The translations under genes were made by a program, and so were the position numbers. The notes under the pieces were generated by a model, which was not told the origin of the DNA, did not search any database, and saw nothing but the letters and a program-made list of their open reading frames with translations. From NCBI RefSeq assembly GCF_036242395.1, contig NZ_CP108458.1:5394001-5458000 (forward strand): 64,000 bases of DNA, given 5' to 3'. Origin of the DNA: Kitasatospora sp. NBC_01266 (GTDB taxonomy: Bacteria; Actinomycetota; Actinomycetes; Streptomycetales; Streptomycetaceae). This document shows positions 37,421-45,796 of this stretch, one piece after another (the first letter of the stretch is position 1; each line of letters opens with the position of its first letter).

Positions 37421-38482
37421 ATGACCAGTCAGCAGCCCGGCCACCGCAGGCAGCAGAACCGTCGTCCCGTCCCCCGTCCCGTAGTCCTGGCAGCCTCGCT
37501 CGGCATCGCCCTGCTGATCGCCATCACGTGCGTCAGCCTGATCACCGCGCGGGCGATCGCCTCACCGCGGGCCGCGAGCGTCGTGGGCAAGGCCAAGGCA
37601 CTCCAGGGGACGAAGGCCGCCGCCACGCCGACCCCGACCCCGACTCCGTCCCCCGCGGCCCCGACCGGCCCGCAGTCCACCACGGCCTCGCCGCTGGCCC
37701 AGCTGCCGCCGCTGAACACGTCGACGCCGTCCCCGGCACCCACGCCGACGCCGACGCCGACTCCCACCCCGACGCCGACGCCCACCCCGTCCCCGACGGA
37801 CACCGACACCGCCGCCGACCGTTCGGGCCCCGCCCTCGACACCACGGCCACCGCCCCCTCCGGTCCCGAGACCGACCGGGTCGGCGCCCTGTTCAGCGGC
37901 AGCGCCACCGACGGCAACCACTTCTGCACGGCGAGCGTGGTGCAGAGCCCCACCCGCAACCTGATCGTCACCGCCGCCCACTGCGTGAGCAGCACCAACG
38001 GCCTGGTCTTCGCCCCCGCCTTCCGCAACGGCCAGACCCCGTACGGCGTCTGGCAGGTCACCCAGATCTACACCACCAACGGCTGGAACCAGAGCCAGGA
38101 CCCCGACCAGGACTTCGCCATCCTCAAGGTCGCCCCCCTCAACGGCAAGCAGATCCAGGACGTGGTCGGCGGCAACCCGCTGGGCCTCAACGAGTCCTTC
38201 AGCGCCACCGTCCGCCTCTACGGCTACCCCAACACCAGCGACGCCCCCATCCTCTGCTCCAACGCCACCACCCAGGAAGCCAGTTACCAGCGCCAGATCG
38301 CCTGCCCCGGCTACCCCAGCGGCACCAGCGGCGGCCCCTGGATCAACACCGCCGACGGCAACCTCATCGGCGTCATCGGCGGCTACCAGCAGGGCGGCAA
38401 CTCGCCGGACGTCTCGTACAGCGCGTACTTCGACTCGACCATCGGGAACCTGTACAACCTGGCGGTCTCGTCCTCGGGGTGA
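37421..38482 (+). CDS. Secreted trypsin-like serine protease
   Basis: 353 residues. Basic N-terminus and a signal/anchor helix (VVLAASLGIALLIAITCVSLITA), then a 90-residue Pro/Thr/Ser linker with (PT)n repeats, then a chymotrypsin-fold domain: His in VTAAHCV, Asp in PDQDFAILKV, Ser in GTSGGPW. Disulfide Cys are placed as in V8/glutamyl-type proteases. Probably held at the membrane or cell wall by the helix and linker. ATG with AGGAG 11 nt upstream. Single gene; hairpin after the stop. Confidence 0.9.
   Translation: MTSQQPGHRRQQNRRPVPRPVVLAASLGIALLIAITCVSLITARAIASPRAASVVGKAKALQGTKAAATPTPTPTPSPAAPTGPQSTTASPLAQLPPLNTSTPSPAPTPTPTPTPTPTPTPTPSPTDTDTAADRSGPALDTTATAPSGPETDRVGALFSGSATDGNHFCTASVVQSPTRNLIVTAAHCVSSTNGLVFAPAFRNGQTPYGVWQVTQIYTTNGWNQSQDPDQDFAILKVAPLNGKQIQDVVGGNPLGLNESFSATVRLYGYPNTSDAPILCSNATTQEASYQRQIACPGYPSGTSGGPWINTADGNLIGVIGGYQQGGNSPDVSYSAYFDSTIGNLYNLAVSSSG
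37737..37795 (+). repeat. Pro-Thr codon repeat in protease linker
   Basis: Short-period repeats of CCGACG/CCCACC codons coding for Pro-Thr pairs. A low-complexity linker prone to slippage. Confidence 0.85.
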
Positions 38483-38497
38483 CGGGAGCGCGATGAA

Positions 38498-38529
38498 CGA
38501 AGGCCCGGGTCGGCTGACCCGGGCCTTCG
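38498..38529. terminator. Bidirectional hairpin terminator
   Basis: Perfect 14-bp stem CGAAGGCCCGGGTC with its complement, loop GGCT, between the protease gene and the convergent monooxygenase gene. Confidence 0.88.
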
Positions 38530-38548
38530 CGTCTCTGCCGTACGACGC

Positions 38549-38869
38549 TCAAGCGATGCGCGGCCCCTTGCCCGCCTCGACCTCGAGGAACGTCACCTGC
38601 ACCGCGCTCAGGTACCGCTCCCGCTCGGCCAGGAACGTCACGGTGTGCGGCTGCCGCTCATGCGCCTCGAAGGCTGCCCGGTCAGCGTAGAGCTCGTAGA
38701 AGACCCGGACGTCGGGCTCGTCCGGGACGGAGTGGACGACGTAGGCGAGCGTGCCCGCCTCGTGCTCCTTGATGCCGGGGAGCGTGCGCGCCACCAGGGC
38801 GTCGAACCCCGCCGCGGCCTCCCGGTCGCGCAGCTCGAAGCGGACGACCAGACCGAAACCACTGCTCAT
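38549..38869 (-). CDS. Antibiotic biosynthesis monooxygenase (ABM)-domain protein
   Basis: 106-residue ferredoxin-like ABM/YgiN-type protein: FGLVVRFELRDREAAAGFDALV, HEAGTLAYVVHSVPDEPDVRVFYELYADRAAFEAH and a final beta strand VQVTFLEV. Such small dimers are quinol monooxygenases or cofactor-free oxygenases. The ATG has GGAGAGG upstream. It is 22 bp after the GntR gene in the same direction, so the two may be an operon. Confidence 0.85.
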   Translation of the reverse strand: MSSGFGLVVRFELRDREAAAGFDALVARTLPGIKEHEAGTLAYVVHSVPDEPDVRVFYELYADRAAFEAHERQPHTVTFLAERERYLSAVQVTFLEVEAGKGPRIA

Positions 38870-38891
38870 CGGACCCTCTCCACGGCGGATT

Positions 38892-39650
38892 TCACGCGTC
38901 GAAGTCGTACTCCAGCACATAGGACGCCGCGTCGAGCACCATTTCGTTGACCTCGACCGCCCGTCCGCCTGCGGCATACGCGGTGCGGCAGACCAGGACC
39001 ACCGGCGTGCCCGCGCTCAACTCCAGCCGGGCGCTCTCCTCCTGGGTGGGCATCCGGGAGCGGATCTCCTCGCGGAAGTGCACCGGCTTCGCGCCGATCT
39101 CGGCGAGGCGGGCGTAGCTGCCGCCCGGGCCGGTGTCCGGCTGCGTGATGGCGGTACCCGCGACCAGCGAGGCCGGCAGGTGCGAGGTGGAGAGCAGGAC
39201 CGGCTTGCCGTCGAGCACGAAGCGCCGATGCCGGACACAGCTCGCCTCACCCGGCTCCATGCCCAGCACGCCGGCGATCAGCTCCGGCGCCGGCTGTTCG
39301 GAGACCGCGACCTGGTCGACGACCAGCGTGCGGTTCTCGATGTCCGCCGACCAGATGGACCGGCCCGATCCCCACTGGCCCTCGGCCAGGCGCTGGATGC
39401 TCCGACGGCCGATCCGGATGAGGAACTCGCGAACGAACACCCCGGAGCCCTTGCGGGCTTCGGCGAGGCCCTCGGCCTGGAGTACCCCGAGCGCCTGGCG
39501 GGCTGTCATCCGTGCGACCCCGTAGGTGTCCATCAGGTCGTTCTCGCCCGGGAGGCGGTCGCCCGCTCGGTACTGGCCGGACTCGATGGCGGCCCTGAGT
39601 GCATCGGCGATCTTGCGGTACTTGGGCTGCTTCTCGCCGGTGGCGGCCAT
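38892..39650 (-). CDS. GntR/HutC-family transcriptional regulator
   Basis: 252 residues: N-terminal GntR winged helix (YRKIADALRAAIESGQYRAGDRLPGENDLMDTYGVARMTARQALGVLQAEGL) and a C-terminal UTRA ligand domain ending VNEMVLDAASYVLEYDF. ATG with GAGGAG. It is divergent from a Cys-rich hypothetical gene, and the gap holds two TCTCTAGA-centred palindromes, its likely operators. GntR/UTRA regulators next to that protein family are frequent in Streptomyces integrative elements (from memory). Confidence 0.92.
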   Translation of the reverse strand: MAATGEKQPKYRKIADALRAAIESGQYRAGDRLPGENDLMDTYGVARMTARQALGVLQAEGLAEARKGSGVFVREFLIRIGRRSIQRLAEGQWGSGRSIWSADIENRTLVVDQVAVSEQPAPELIAGVLGMEPGEASCVRHRRFVLDGKPVLLSTSHLPASLVAGTAITQPDTGPGGSYARLAEIGAKPVHFREEIRSRMPTQEESARLELSAGTPVVLVCRTAYAAGGRAVEVNEMVLDAASYVLEYDFDA

Positions 39651-39722
39651 GACTCTCCTCGGTGATCTCCGGACATCGTAGGACCGCACCGCGGGTGAGG
39701 TCGGCCACTTGCGGGTGATTGA

Positions 39723-39754
39723 CATCTCTAGACAAGTTGGCTTCTCTAGAGAAG
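39723..39754. promoter_or_regulatory. Paired GntR operators
   Basis: CTTCTCTAGAGAAG (39741-39754) is a perfect 14-bp palindrome; CATCTCTAGACAAG (39723-39736) is its close variant 18 bp away. They sit between the divergent GntR and Cys-rich genes. Confidence 0.75.
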
Positions 39755-39777
39755 CTGCATCAAGTCTGGAGGTTCTG

Positions 39778-40401
39778 ATGGCCGAAGCCGCCACGCAATC
39801 GAATGCCGTCCCCTACATCACCGCCTGGAGCGCCGAGCAGTACGCCCGCTACGAGGTCGTCGCCCACCCCGCAGGCGGTATCGCCTACCGCGACGAGGTT
39901 CCGCACGACCGAGACGCCGACGGCATCCTCTGGGCTCGCATGACACTCGGTCGCGGCCGGGGCCGTCCGGACTTCGGCCGCGTCCACACCGGCCGCCAGC
40001 GACGGGCGATGCGCGCGCTGCTCTGCCAGGTCTGCGGTGGGCCGGCCAGCCGTACCGGGGATGGTGTCCTCTGGCTGCTCAAGGACGACCGCGCCGACTG
40101 GCCCGGCTGGCCCGAGGGCATGGCCGCCACCCATCCGCCGGTCTGCCTCGGCTGTGCGGACACTGCCGCCCGGCGCTGCCCGCATCTGCGGGGTGGCTGT
40201 GTGGCCGTGCGGGAACGGGAGTTCGGGACGCACGGTGTGTACGGCGGTCGCTACCGGCCCGCCGCGCCGTCGCCGCGCGCCGTCACCGACGTGATCGCCG
40301 GGGTGGACGACCCGCGTGCCCGTTGGATCCTCGCCACCCAGCTGGTCCGGGTGCTGCGCGACTGCTCGTTCGTCGACCTTCGGCTGAGCAGGGCTGCCTG
40401 A
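39778..40401 (+). CDS. Cys-rich hypothetical protein, probable zinc-binding
   Basis: 207 residues. Central Cys motifs CQVCGG and CLGC, followed by RRCPHLRGGC, look like a zinc knuckle or treble-clef site. Pattern VPYITAWSAEQY at the start and RQRRAMRALLCQVCGGPA are familiar from a Streptomyces protein family seen beside GntR regulators, function unknown. ATG with GGAGG 5 nt upstream, directly downstream of the palindromes. Ends before a hairpin and a tRNA gene. Possible remnant of an integrative element. Confidence 0.75.
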   Translation: MAEAATQSNAVPYITAWSAEQYARYEVVAHPAGGIAYRDEVPHDRDADGILWARMTLGRGRGRPDFGRVHTGRQRRAMRALLCQVCGGPASRTGDGVLWLLKDDRADWPGWPEGMAATHPPVCLGCADTAARRCPHLRGGCVAVREREFGTHGVYGGRYRPAAPSPRAVTDVIAGVDDPRARWILATQLVRVLRDCSFVDLRLSRAA

Positions 40402-40453
40402 TCTCTCGTCAGCTGGATCCCGGCGCGACCGGAGAACGCTCCGAACATGACGA

Positions 40454-40479
40454 AGGCCCAGGTCACTTGACCTGGGCCT
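40454..40479. terminator. Bidirectional hairpin terminator
   Basis: Perfect 11-bp stem AGGCCCAGGTC with its complement and a 4-nt loop, between the Cys-rich gene and the convergent tRNA-Arg. Confidence 0.8.
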
Positions 40480-40500
40480 CAATCAGCACTTCTTGCGAAG

Positions 40501-40572
40501 TGCCCCCGGTAGGATTCGAACCTACGCACCCGCCTCCGGAGGGCGGTGCTCTATCCCCTGAGCTACGGGGGC
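40501..40572 (-). tRNA. tRNA-Arg (anticodon CCG)
   Basis: 72-nt cloverleaf on the minus strand: acceptor GCCCCCG/CGGGGGC with discriminator A, D arm GCTC...GAGC, anticodon stem CCGCC/GGCGG with loop CTCCGGA, 4-nt variable loop, T arm GTAGG-TTCGAAT-CCTAC. CCA is not encoded. It decodes CGG. It lies close to argS, as in other Streptomyces. Confidence 0.97.
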
Positions 40573-40727
40573 CTGCTGGGTGTTTCCCGCCGCATCGCTG
40601 CGACGGGAAGAACATTACCAGCTCGGGGGCGTGCTCCGTGCAGGGGTCTCCCGCGCCCGCTCCGGCCCCGCCCGCCGACCTCCGCAAAGCCCGGACGCGC
40701 GCCCTCCTCCCGCCTTACCCTCGAGGG

Positions 40728-41159
40728 GTGTCGGGAGGCGTGTCGGGGCGGGTTCTCGTGGTGGACGACAGCGAGGTGATCCGTCAGCTGATCAGGGTCA
40801 ACCTGGAGCTGGAGGGCTTCGAGGTGGTGACCGCGGCCGACGGTGCCGAGTGCCTGGAGGTGGTCCGCCGGGTGCGGCCGGACGTGGTGACGCTCGACGT
40901 GATGATGCCCCGGCTGGACGGGCTGCGGACGGCGGCACGGTTGCGGGCCGAGCAGCACACGGCGGGGTTGCCGATCGCGATCGTGAGCGCGTGCACGCCG
41001 GCGGATCTGGACCGGGGGGAGTCGGTCGGGGTGGACGGGTATCTCGGCAAGCCGTTCGATCCGGCGGATCTGGTGGCGCTGGTGCACCGGCTGATGGCCA
41101 TCAAGGAGAACGGGCGGAACGGTGGAATGACCTTCGGCGGCGGTGACGTTCGCTTGTAG
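40728..41159 (+). CDS. Stand-alone receiver-domain response regulator
   Basis: 143 residues made of one receiver domain: acidic pair VVDDSE, phospho-Asp in VVTLDVMMPRLDG, Thr/Ser position VSAC, Lys in YLGKPF. No output domain, so it acts by protein contact, as CheY/DivK-like proteins do. A TACCCT -10 ends 6 bp before the GTG, so the mRNA is probably leaderless; a second in-frame GTG is four codons on. Sits between tRNA-Arg and argS. Confidence 0.85.
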   Translation: MSGGVSGRVLVVDDSEVIRQLIRVNLELEGFEVVTAADGAECLEVVRRVRPDVVTLDVMMPRLDGLRTAARLRAEQHTAGLPIAIVSACTPADLDRGESVGVDGYLGKPFDPADLVALVHRLMAIKENGRNGGMTFGGGDVRL

Positions 41160-41229
41160 CGAACACCCCGGCTCCGACCCGTGCGTCCCAACCGGCAAAC
41201 CGAGTGGCGGTCCGGTGCCCCCTCTCGCC

Positions 41230-41235
41230 TAGGCT
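41230..41235 (+). promoter_or_regulatory. -10 box for leaderless argS
   Basis: TAGGCT ends 7 bp before the GTG of argS. No ribosome binding site is present. Confidence 0.55.
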
Positions 41236-41242
41236 TGGGCGC

Positions 41243-42904
41243 GTGACACCCGCAGAGCTCTCCCAGGCAGTCCAGGTCGCCGTGCGCGCCGCCGTTGAGG
41301 CGGGCGAGCTGTCCGTCGACGTCCCCGAGACGGTGACGGTCGAGCGACCCAAGAACCGCGACCACGGCGACTACGCCACCAACGTGGCGCTCCAGCTCGC
41401 CAAGCCGGCCGGCAAGCCGCCGCGCGCGGTCGCCGAGCTGGTCGCCGCCCGACTGCGAGAGCTGCCCGGCGTCGCCAAGGTGGACATCGCCGGGCCGGGC
41501 TTCCTCAACATCACGCTGGACGCCGCCACCCAGGGCGAGCTGGCCCGCAGCATCGTCGAGGCCGGCCAGGCGTACGGCCGCAACGAAGCGCTCAAGGGCC
41601 TGAAGATCAACCTGGAGTTCGTCTCCGCCAACCCGACCGGCCCGATCCACATCGGCGGCGTCCGCTGGGCGGCGGTCGGCGACTCGCTCGCGCGCATCCT
41701 CAAGGCCACCGGCGCGGACGTCACCACCGAGTACTACCTGAACGACGCCGGCGTGCAGATCTCCAAGTTCGCCGCCTCCCTGCAGGCCGCCGCGAACGGC
41801 CGGCCGGTCCCGGCCGACGGCTACGTCGGCGAGTACATCGCGGACATCGCCAAGGCGATCACCGACAGCGTGCCGGGCGTCCTCGAGCTGCCCGAGGACG
41901 AGCAGCTCCACGCCTTCCGGGTGCACGGTCTGCAGCTGATGGTGGCCGAGATCAAGCGCTCGATGGACGAGTTCGGCACCCACTTCGACACCTGGTTCTC
42001 CGAGAAGTCGCTGCACGACTCCGGCGCGGTCACCAAGTCGATCGAGCGGCTGCGCGAGCAGGGCCACGTCTTCGACCAGGACGGCGCGATCTGGCTGCGT
42101 ACCACCGACTTCGGTGACGACAAGGACCGCGTGCTGATCAAGGCCGACGGCGAGACCACCTACTTCGCCGCCGACGCCGCCTACTACCTCAGCAAGCGTG
42201 ACCGCGGTTCCGAGGTGAGCGTCTACATGCTGGGCGCCGACCACCACGGCTACGTCAACCGGCTGAAGGCCATCGCGGCCTGCGCGGGCGACGACATGAA
42301 CCGCAACATCGAGGTCAAGATCGGCCAGTTCGTCAAGATGCTGCGCGATGGTGAGGAGGTCCGCATGTCCAAGCGGGCCGGCAACATCATCACCATCGAC
42401 GACGTGGTCGACTGGATCGGCGTGGACGCCGCGCGGTACACGCTGAGCCGCTCCTCCACCGACTCCACGATCACGCTCGACATCAACGTGCTGACCAGCC
42501 AGACCAACGAGAACCCGGTCTACTACGTCCAGTACGCGCACACCCGGATGTGCGGCGTGGCCCGCAAGGCCGCCGAGCTGGGCGTCGACAAGGGCGCGGC
42601 CGCCGAGTTCAGGCCCGAGCTGCTGGCCACCGAGTGGGAGAACGACATCCTCGGCGCGCTGGGCGAGTTCCCGCGCGTGGTCGCCACAGCGGGCGAGCTG
42701 CGCGAGCCCCATCGAGTGGCCCGCTACCTGGAGGACCTGGCCGGCCGCTACCACCGGCTGTACGAGAACTGCCAGTTCCTGCCCAAGGGCGACGAGGAGC
42801 TGACCGACACCCACCGGGCCCGGCTCTGGCTGGTCGAGGCGACCAAGACCGTCCTGGCCAACGGCCTCGCGCTGCTCGGCGTCTCCGCCCCCGAGCGGAT
42901 GTAG
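41243..42904 (+). CDS. argS: Arginyl-tRNA synthetase
   Basis: 553-residue class I synthetase that charges tRNA-Arg. N-terminal Add-1 tRNA-binding domain (to about 110), HIGH-type motif in SANPTGPIHIGGVRWA, the KMSKS variant RMSKRAGN, and the DALR anticodon-binding domain at the C-terminus (NPVYYVQYAHTR, ENCQFLPKGD). GTG start placed by the leaderless -10; length fits the family. A hairpin separates it from lysA. Confidence 0.96.
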   Translation: MTPAELSQAVQVAVRAAVEAGELSVDVPETVTVERPKNRDHGDYATNVALQLAKPAGKPPRAVAELVAARLRELPGVAKVDIAGPGFLNITLDAATQGELARSIVEAGQAYGRNEALKGLKINLEFVSANPTGPIHIGGVRWAAVGDSLARILKATGADVTTEYYLNDAGVQISKFAASLQAAANGRPVPADGYVGEYIADIAKAITDSVPGVLELPEDEQLHAFRVHGLQLMVAEIKRSMDEFGTHFDTWFSEKSLHDSGAVTKSIERLREQGHVFDQDGAIWLRTTDFGDDKDRVLIKADGETTYFAADAAYYLSKRDRGSEVSVYMLGADHHGYVNRLKAIAACAGDDMNRNIEVKIGQFVKMLRDGEEVRMSKRAGNIITIDDVVDWIGVDAARYTLSRSSTDSTITLDINVLTSQTNENPVYYVQYAHTRMCGVARKAAELGVDKGAAAEFRPELLATEWENDILGALGEFPRVVATAGELREPHRVARYLEDLAGRYHRLYENCQFLPKGDEELTDTHRARLWLVEATKTVLANGLALLGVSAPERM

Positions 42905-42912
42905 CAACCACG

Positions 42913-42942
42913 GCGCGGGCGCCGGTCCTCCGGCGCCCGCGC
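42913..42942 (+). terminator. Hairpin terminator after argS
   Basis: Perfect 13-bp stem GCGCGGGCGCCGG with its complement, loop TCCT, 8 bp past argS. It may be partial, as lysA starts 30 bp further on without an evident promoter. Confidence 0.75.
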
Positions 42943-42972
42943 ACCCCGCCCCACGAGAGAGAGCGCCGCACC

Positions 42973-44373
42973 ATGAGCCGCTCCGCGCACCCCGCAGGTC
43001 CCCGGCACGGTGACGTGCTGCCCGAGGGCCACTACCTGGCCCCGCCGAGCGACCTGAACGCACTGGACCCCAAGGTCTGGTCCCGGACGGTCACCCGGGA
43101 CGCGAACGGGGTGGCCACCGTCGGCGGGATCACGGTCACGGCGCTCGCCGCCGAGTTCGGCACCCCGGCCTACGTGCTGGACGAGGCCGACTTCCGGGCC
43201 CGGGCCCGGGCCTGGCACCGCGCGTTCGGGGCCGAGGGCGTGGCGGCCGACGTCTACTACGCGGGCAAGGCCTTCCTCTCCAAGGCCGTGGTCCGCTGGC
43301 TGCACGAGGAGGGGCTGAGCGTCGACGTGTGCAGCCCCGGCGAGCTGGCGGTGGCGCTGGCCGCCGGGATGCCGCCGGAGCGGATCGCGCTGCACGGCAA
43401 CAACAAGTCGGTCGCCGAGCTGGAGCAGGCGGTCAAGGCCGGGGTCGGCCACATCGTGATCGACTCCACGCTGGAGATCGAGCGGCTGGCCGAGATCGCC
43501 GAGCGGCAGGGAGTCCGCCAGCCGGTGCTGATCCGGGTGACGGTGGGCGTCGAGGCGCACACCCACGAGTTCATCGCCACCGCGCACGAGGACCAGAAGT
43601 TCGGCTTCTCGCTCGCCCAGGGCTCGGCCGCGCGGGCGGTCCGGGACGTGCTGGGCCGCGACAGCCTGGAACTGCGCGGCCTGCACTCGCACATCGGCTC
43701 GCAGATCTTCGACACCGCCGCCTTCGAGGTCGCCGCCCACCGGGTGGTCGCGCTGCTCGCCCGGATCCGCGACGAGCACGGCGTCGAGCTGCCGGAGATC
43801 GACCTCGGTGGGGGCCTGGGCATCGCGTACACCAGCGAGGACGACCCGCGCGAGCCGGGGGAGATCGCCACCGCGCTGGCCGAGATCGTTCGCCGCGAGT
43901 GCGCGGCCAAGGAGCTCGCCACCCCGCGCCTGAGCGTGGAGCCGGGCCGGGCGATCGTGGGTCCGACCGCCTTCACGCTCTACCGGGTCGGCACGGTCAA
44001 GCCGCTGCCGGGGCTGCGCACCTACGTCAGCGTGGACGGCGGGATGTCGGACAACATCCGCACCGCGCTCTACGACGCCGACTACTCGGTGGCGCTGGTC
44101 TCCCGGACCAGCCAGGCCGAGCCGATGCTGGTGCGGGTGGTCGGCAAGCACTGCGAATCGGGTGACATCGTGGTCCGGGACGCCTTCCTGCCCGCCGATC
44201 TGACGCCCGGTGACCTGATCGCGGTGCCGGCCACCGGCGCCTACTGCCGCTCGATGGCGAGCAACTACAACCACGCCCTGCGGCCGCCGGTGCTGGCGGT
44301 CGCGGACGGCGCGGCGCGGGTGATCGTACGGCGCGAGACGGAAGAGGATCTCCTGCGTCTCGATATCGGATGA
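42973..44373 (+). CDS. lysA: Diaminopimelate decarboxylase
   Basis: 466-residue PLP enzyme making L-lysine from meso-diaminopimelate. Barrel domain with the PLP lysine in VYYAGKAFLSK and glycine-rich IDLGGGLGIAY; C-terminal beta domain with VEPGRAIVG, the Cys motif GKHCESGD and the AYCRSM/NYN substrate site. ATG with GAGAGAG. Next to hom, so part of the aspartate-family amino-acid cluster. Confidence 0.96.
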   Translation: MSRSAHPAGPRHGDVLPEGHYLAPPSDLNALDPKVWSRTVTRDANGVATVGGITVTALAAEFGTPAYVLDEADFRARARAWHRAFGAEGVAADVYYAGKAFLSKAVVRWLHEEGLSVDVCSPGELAVALAAGMPPERIALHGNNKSVAELEQAVKAGVGHIVIDSTLEIERLAEIAERQGVRQPVLIRVTVGVEAHTHEFIATAHEDQKFGFSLAQGSAARAVRDVLGRDSLELRGLHSHIGSQIFDTAAFEVAAHRVVALLARIRDEHGVELPEIDLGGGLGIAYTSEDDPREPGEIATALAEIVRRECAAKELATPRLSVEPGRAIVGPTAFTLYRVGTVKPLPGLRTYVSVDGGMSDNIRTALYDADYSVALVSRTSQAEPMLVRVVGKHCESGDIVVRDAFLPADLTPGDLIAVPATGAYCRSMASNYNHALRPPVLAVADGAARVIVRRETEEDLLRLDIG

Positions 44374-44382
44374 CGGAAATCC

Positions 44383-44403
44383 TGTCTCGGATCTTGAGAC
44401 ACC
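44383..44403. promoter_or_regulatory. Inverted repeat upstream of hom
   Basis: TGTCTC-N7-GAGACA, a perfect 6-bp inverted pair, 10 bp after lysA. It contains TTGAGACACC, a 10-mer also present before the Cys leader peptide at 12049. Operator or RNA hairpin; undecided. Confidence 0.4.
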
Positions 44404-44498
44404 CGTAGATCTTTCCGCATTGTCCCCGAGACTGGAACCAGCCAAATCCGGCGGCTCGCCGAAATGCCGTCGGAAACGAGATGGATGAGCGGAGTCGG

Positions 44499-45791
44499 AT
44501 GATGCGTACGCGGCCGCTGAAGGTGGCGTTGCTGGGCTGTGGTGTGGTGGGCTCCGAGGTGGCGCGCATCATGACGACAGACGCCGCCGACCTCGCCGCG
44601 CGGATCGGCGCGCCGGTCGAGCTCGCCGGCATCGCGGTCCGCCGGGCCGGCCGTCCCCGTCCGGGCGTCCCCGAGCACCTGATCACCACCGACGCCGAGG
44701 CGCTGGTCAAGCGCGGTGACATCGACGTGGTGATCGAGGTGGTCGGCGGCATCGAGCCGTCCAAGCACCTCATCCTCGCCGCGTTCGGGCACGGTGCCTC
44801 GGTGGTCAGCGCCAACAAGGCGCTGCTCGCCAAGGACGGTGCCCAGCTGCACGCCGCCGCCGCCGAGGCCGGGGTGGACCTGTACTACGAGGCCGCGGTG
44901 GCCGGCGCGATCCCGCTGATCCGCCCGCTGCGCGAGTCGCTGGCCGGCGACCGGGTCAACCGGGTGCTCGGCATCGTCAACGGGACCACCAACTTCATCC
45001 TCGACAAGATGGACACCACCGGCGCCGGCTACTCGGAGGCGCTGGAGGAGGCCACCGCGCTCGGTTACGCCGAGGCCGACCCGACCGCCGACGTGGAGGG
45101 CTTCGACGCGGCCGCCAAGGCCGCGATCCTGGCCGGCATCGCCTTCCACACCAAGGTCACCGCCGCGGACGTCTACCGCGAGGGCCTCACCGAGGTGACC
45201 GCCGCCGACATCGCCAGCGCCAAGGCGATGGGCTGCGTGGTCAAGCTGCTGGCGATCTGCGAGCGGGCCGCCGACGGCGAGTCGGTCACCGCCCGGGTGC
45301 ACCCGGCGATGATCCCGCTCAGCCACCCGCTGGCCTCGGTCCGCGAGGCCTACAACGCGGTCTTCGTCGAGGCCGAGGCGGCCGGCCGGCTGATGTTCTA
45401 CGGGCCGGGCGCGGGCGGCGCGCCGACCGCCTCCGCGGTGCTCGGCGACCTGGTCGCGGTCTGCCGCAACAGGCTCGGCGGCGCCACCGGCCCCGGCCAC
45501 TCGGTCTACACCCAGCTGCCGGCCAAGCCGATGGACCAGGTCATCACCCGCTACCACGTCAGCCTGGACGTGGACGACCGCGCGGGCGTGCTGGCCCAGG
45601 TGGCCTCGGTCTTCGCCGAGCACGGGGTCTCCATCGACACGGTGCGCCAGCAGGGCCGCGACGGCGACGCCTCGCTGGTCGTGGTGACCCACCGGGCCAC
45701 CGACGCCGCGCTGTCGGCGACCGTGGACAAGCTCCGTGCGCTGGACAGCGTGCGGGATGTGGCCAGCATCATGCGGGTTGAAGGGGAATGA
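44499..45791 (+). CDS. hom: Homoserine dehydrogenase
   Basis: 430-residue NAD(P)-dependent enzyme reducing aspartate semialdehyde to homoserine, the branch point to Thr and Met. NAD motif LLGCGVVGSEVARI, catalytic region VVSANKALLAKDG and GIVNGTTNFIL, and a C-terminal ACT domain (YHVSLDVDDRAGVLAQVASVFAEHGVSI) for threonine feedback. Tandem ATG starts at 44499 and 44502; the second has better spacing from GGAG. The stop overlaps the first possible thrC start. Confidence 0.96.
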   Translation: MMRTRPLKVALLGCGVVGSEVARIMTTDAADLAARIGAPVELAGIAVRRAGRPRPGVPEHLITTDAEALVKRGDIDVVIEVVGGIEPSKHLILAAFGHGASVVSANKALLAKDGAQLHAAAAEAGVDLYYEAAVAGAIPLIRPLRESLAGDRVNRVLGIVNGTTNFILDKMDTTGAGYSEALEEATALGYAEADPTADVEGFDAAAKAAILAGIAFHTKVTAADVYREGLTEVTAADIASAKAMGCVVKLLAICERAADGESVTARVHPAMIPLSHPLASVREAYNAVFVEAEAAGRLMFYGPGAGGAPTASAVLGDLVAVCRNRLGGATGPGHSVYTQLPAKPMDQVITRYHVSLDVDDRAGVLAQVASVFAEHGVSIDTVRQQGRDGDASLVVVTHRATDAALSATVDKLRALDSVRDVASIMRVEGE

Positions 45792-45796
45792 CAGCC

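Noticed and set aside
37737..37795. CRISPR-like short repeats
   Set aside because: In-frame Pro-Thr codon repeats inside a secreted protease; no spacers of constant length and no cas genes anywhere in the window.
40501..40572. Active integrative element at tRNA-Arg
   Set aside because: No integrase, replication or transfer gene is present and I found no obvious duplicated tRNA 3' end; only a remnant is suggested.
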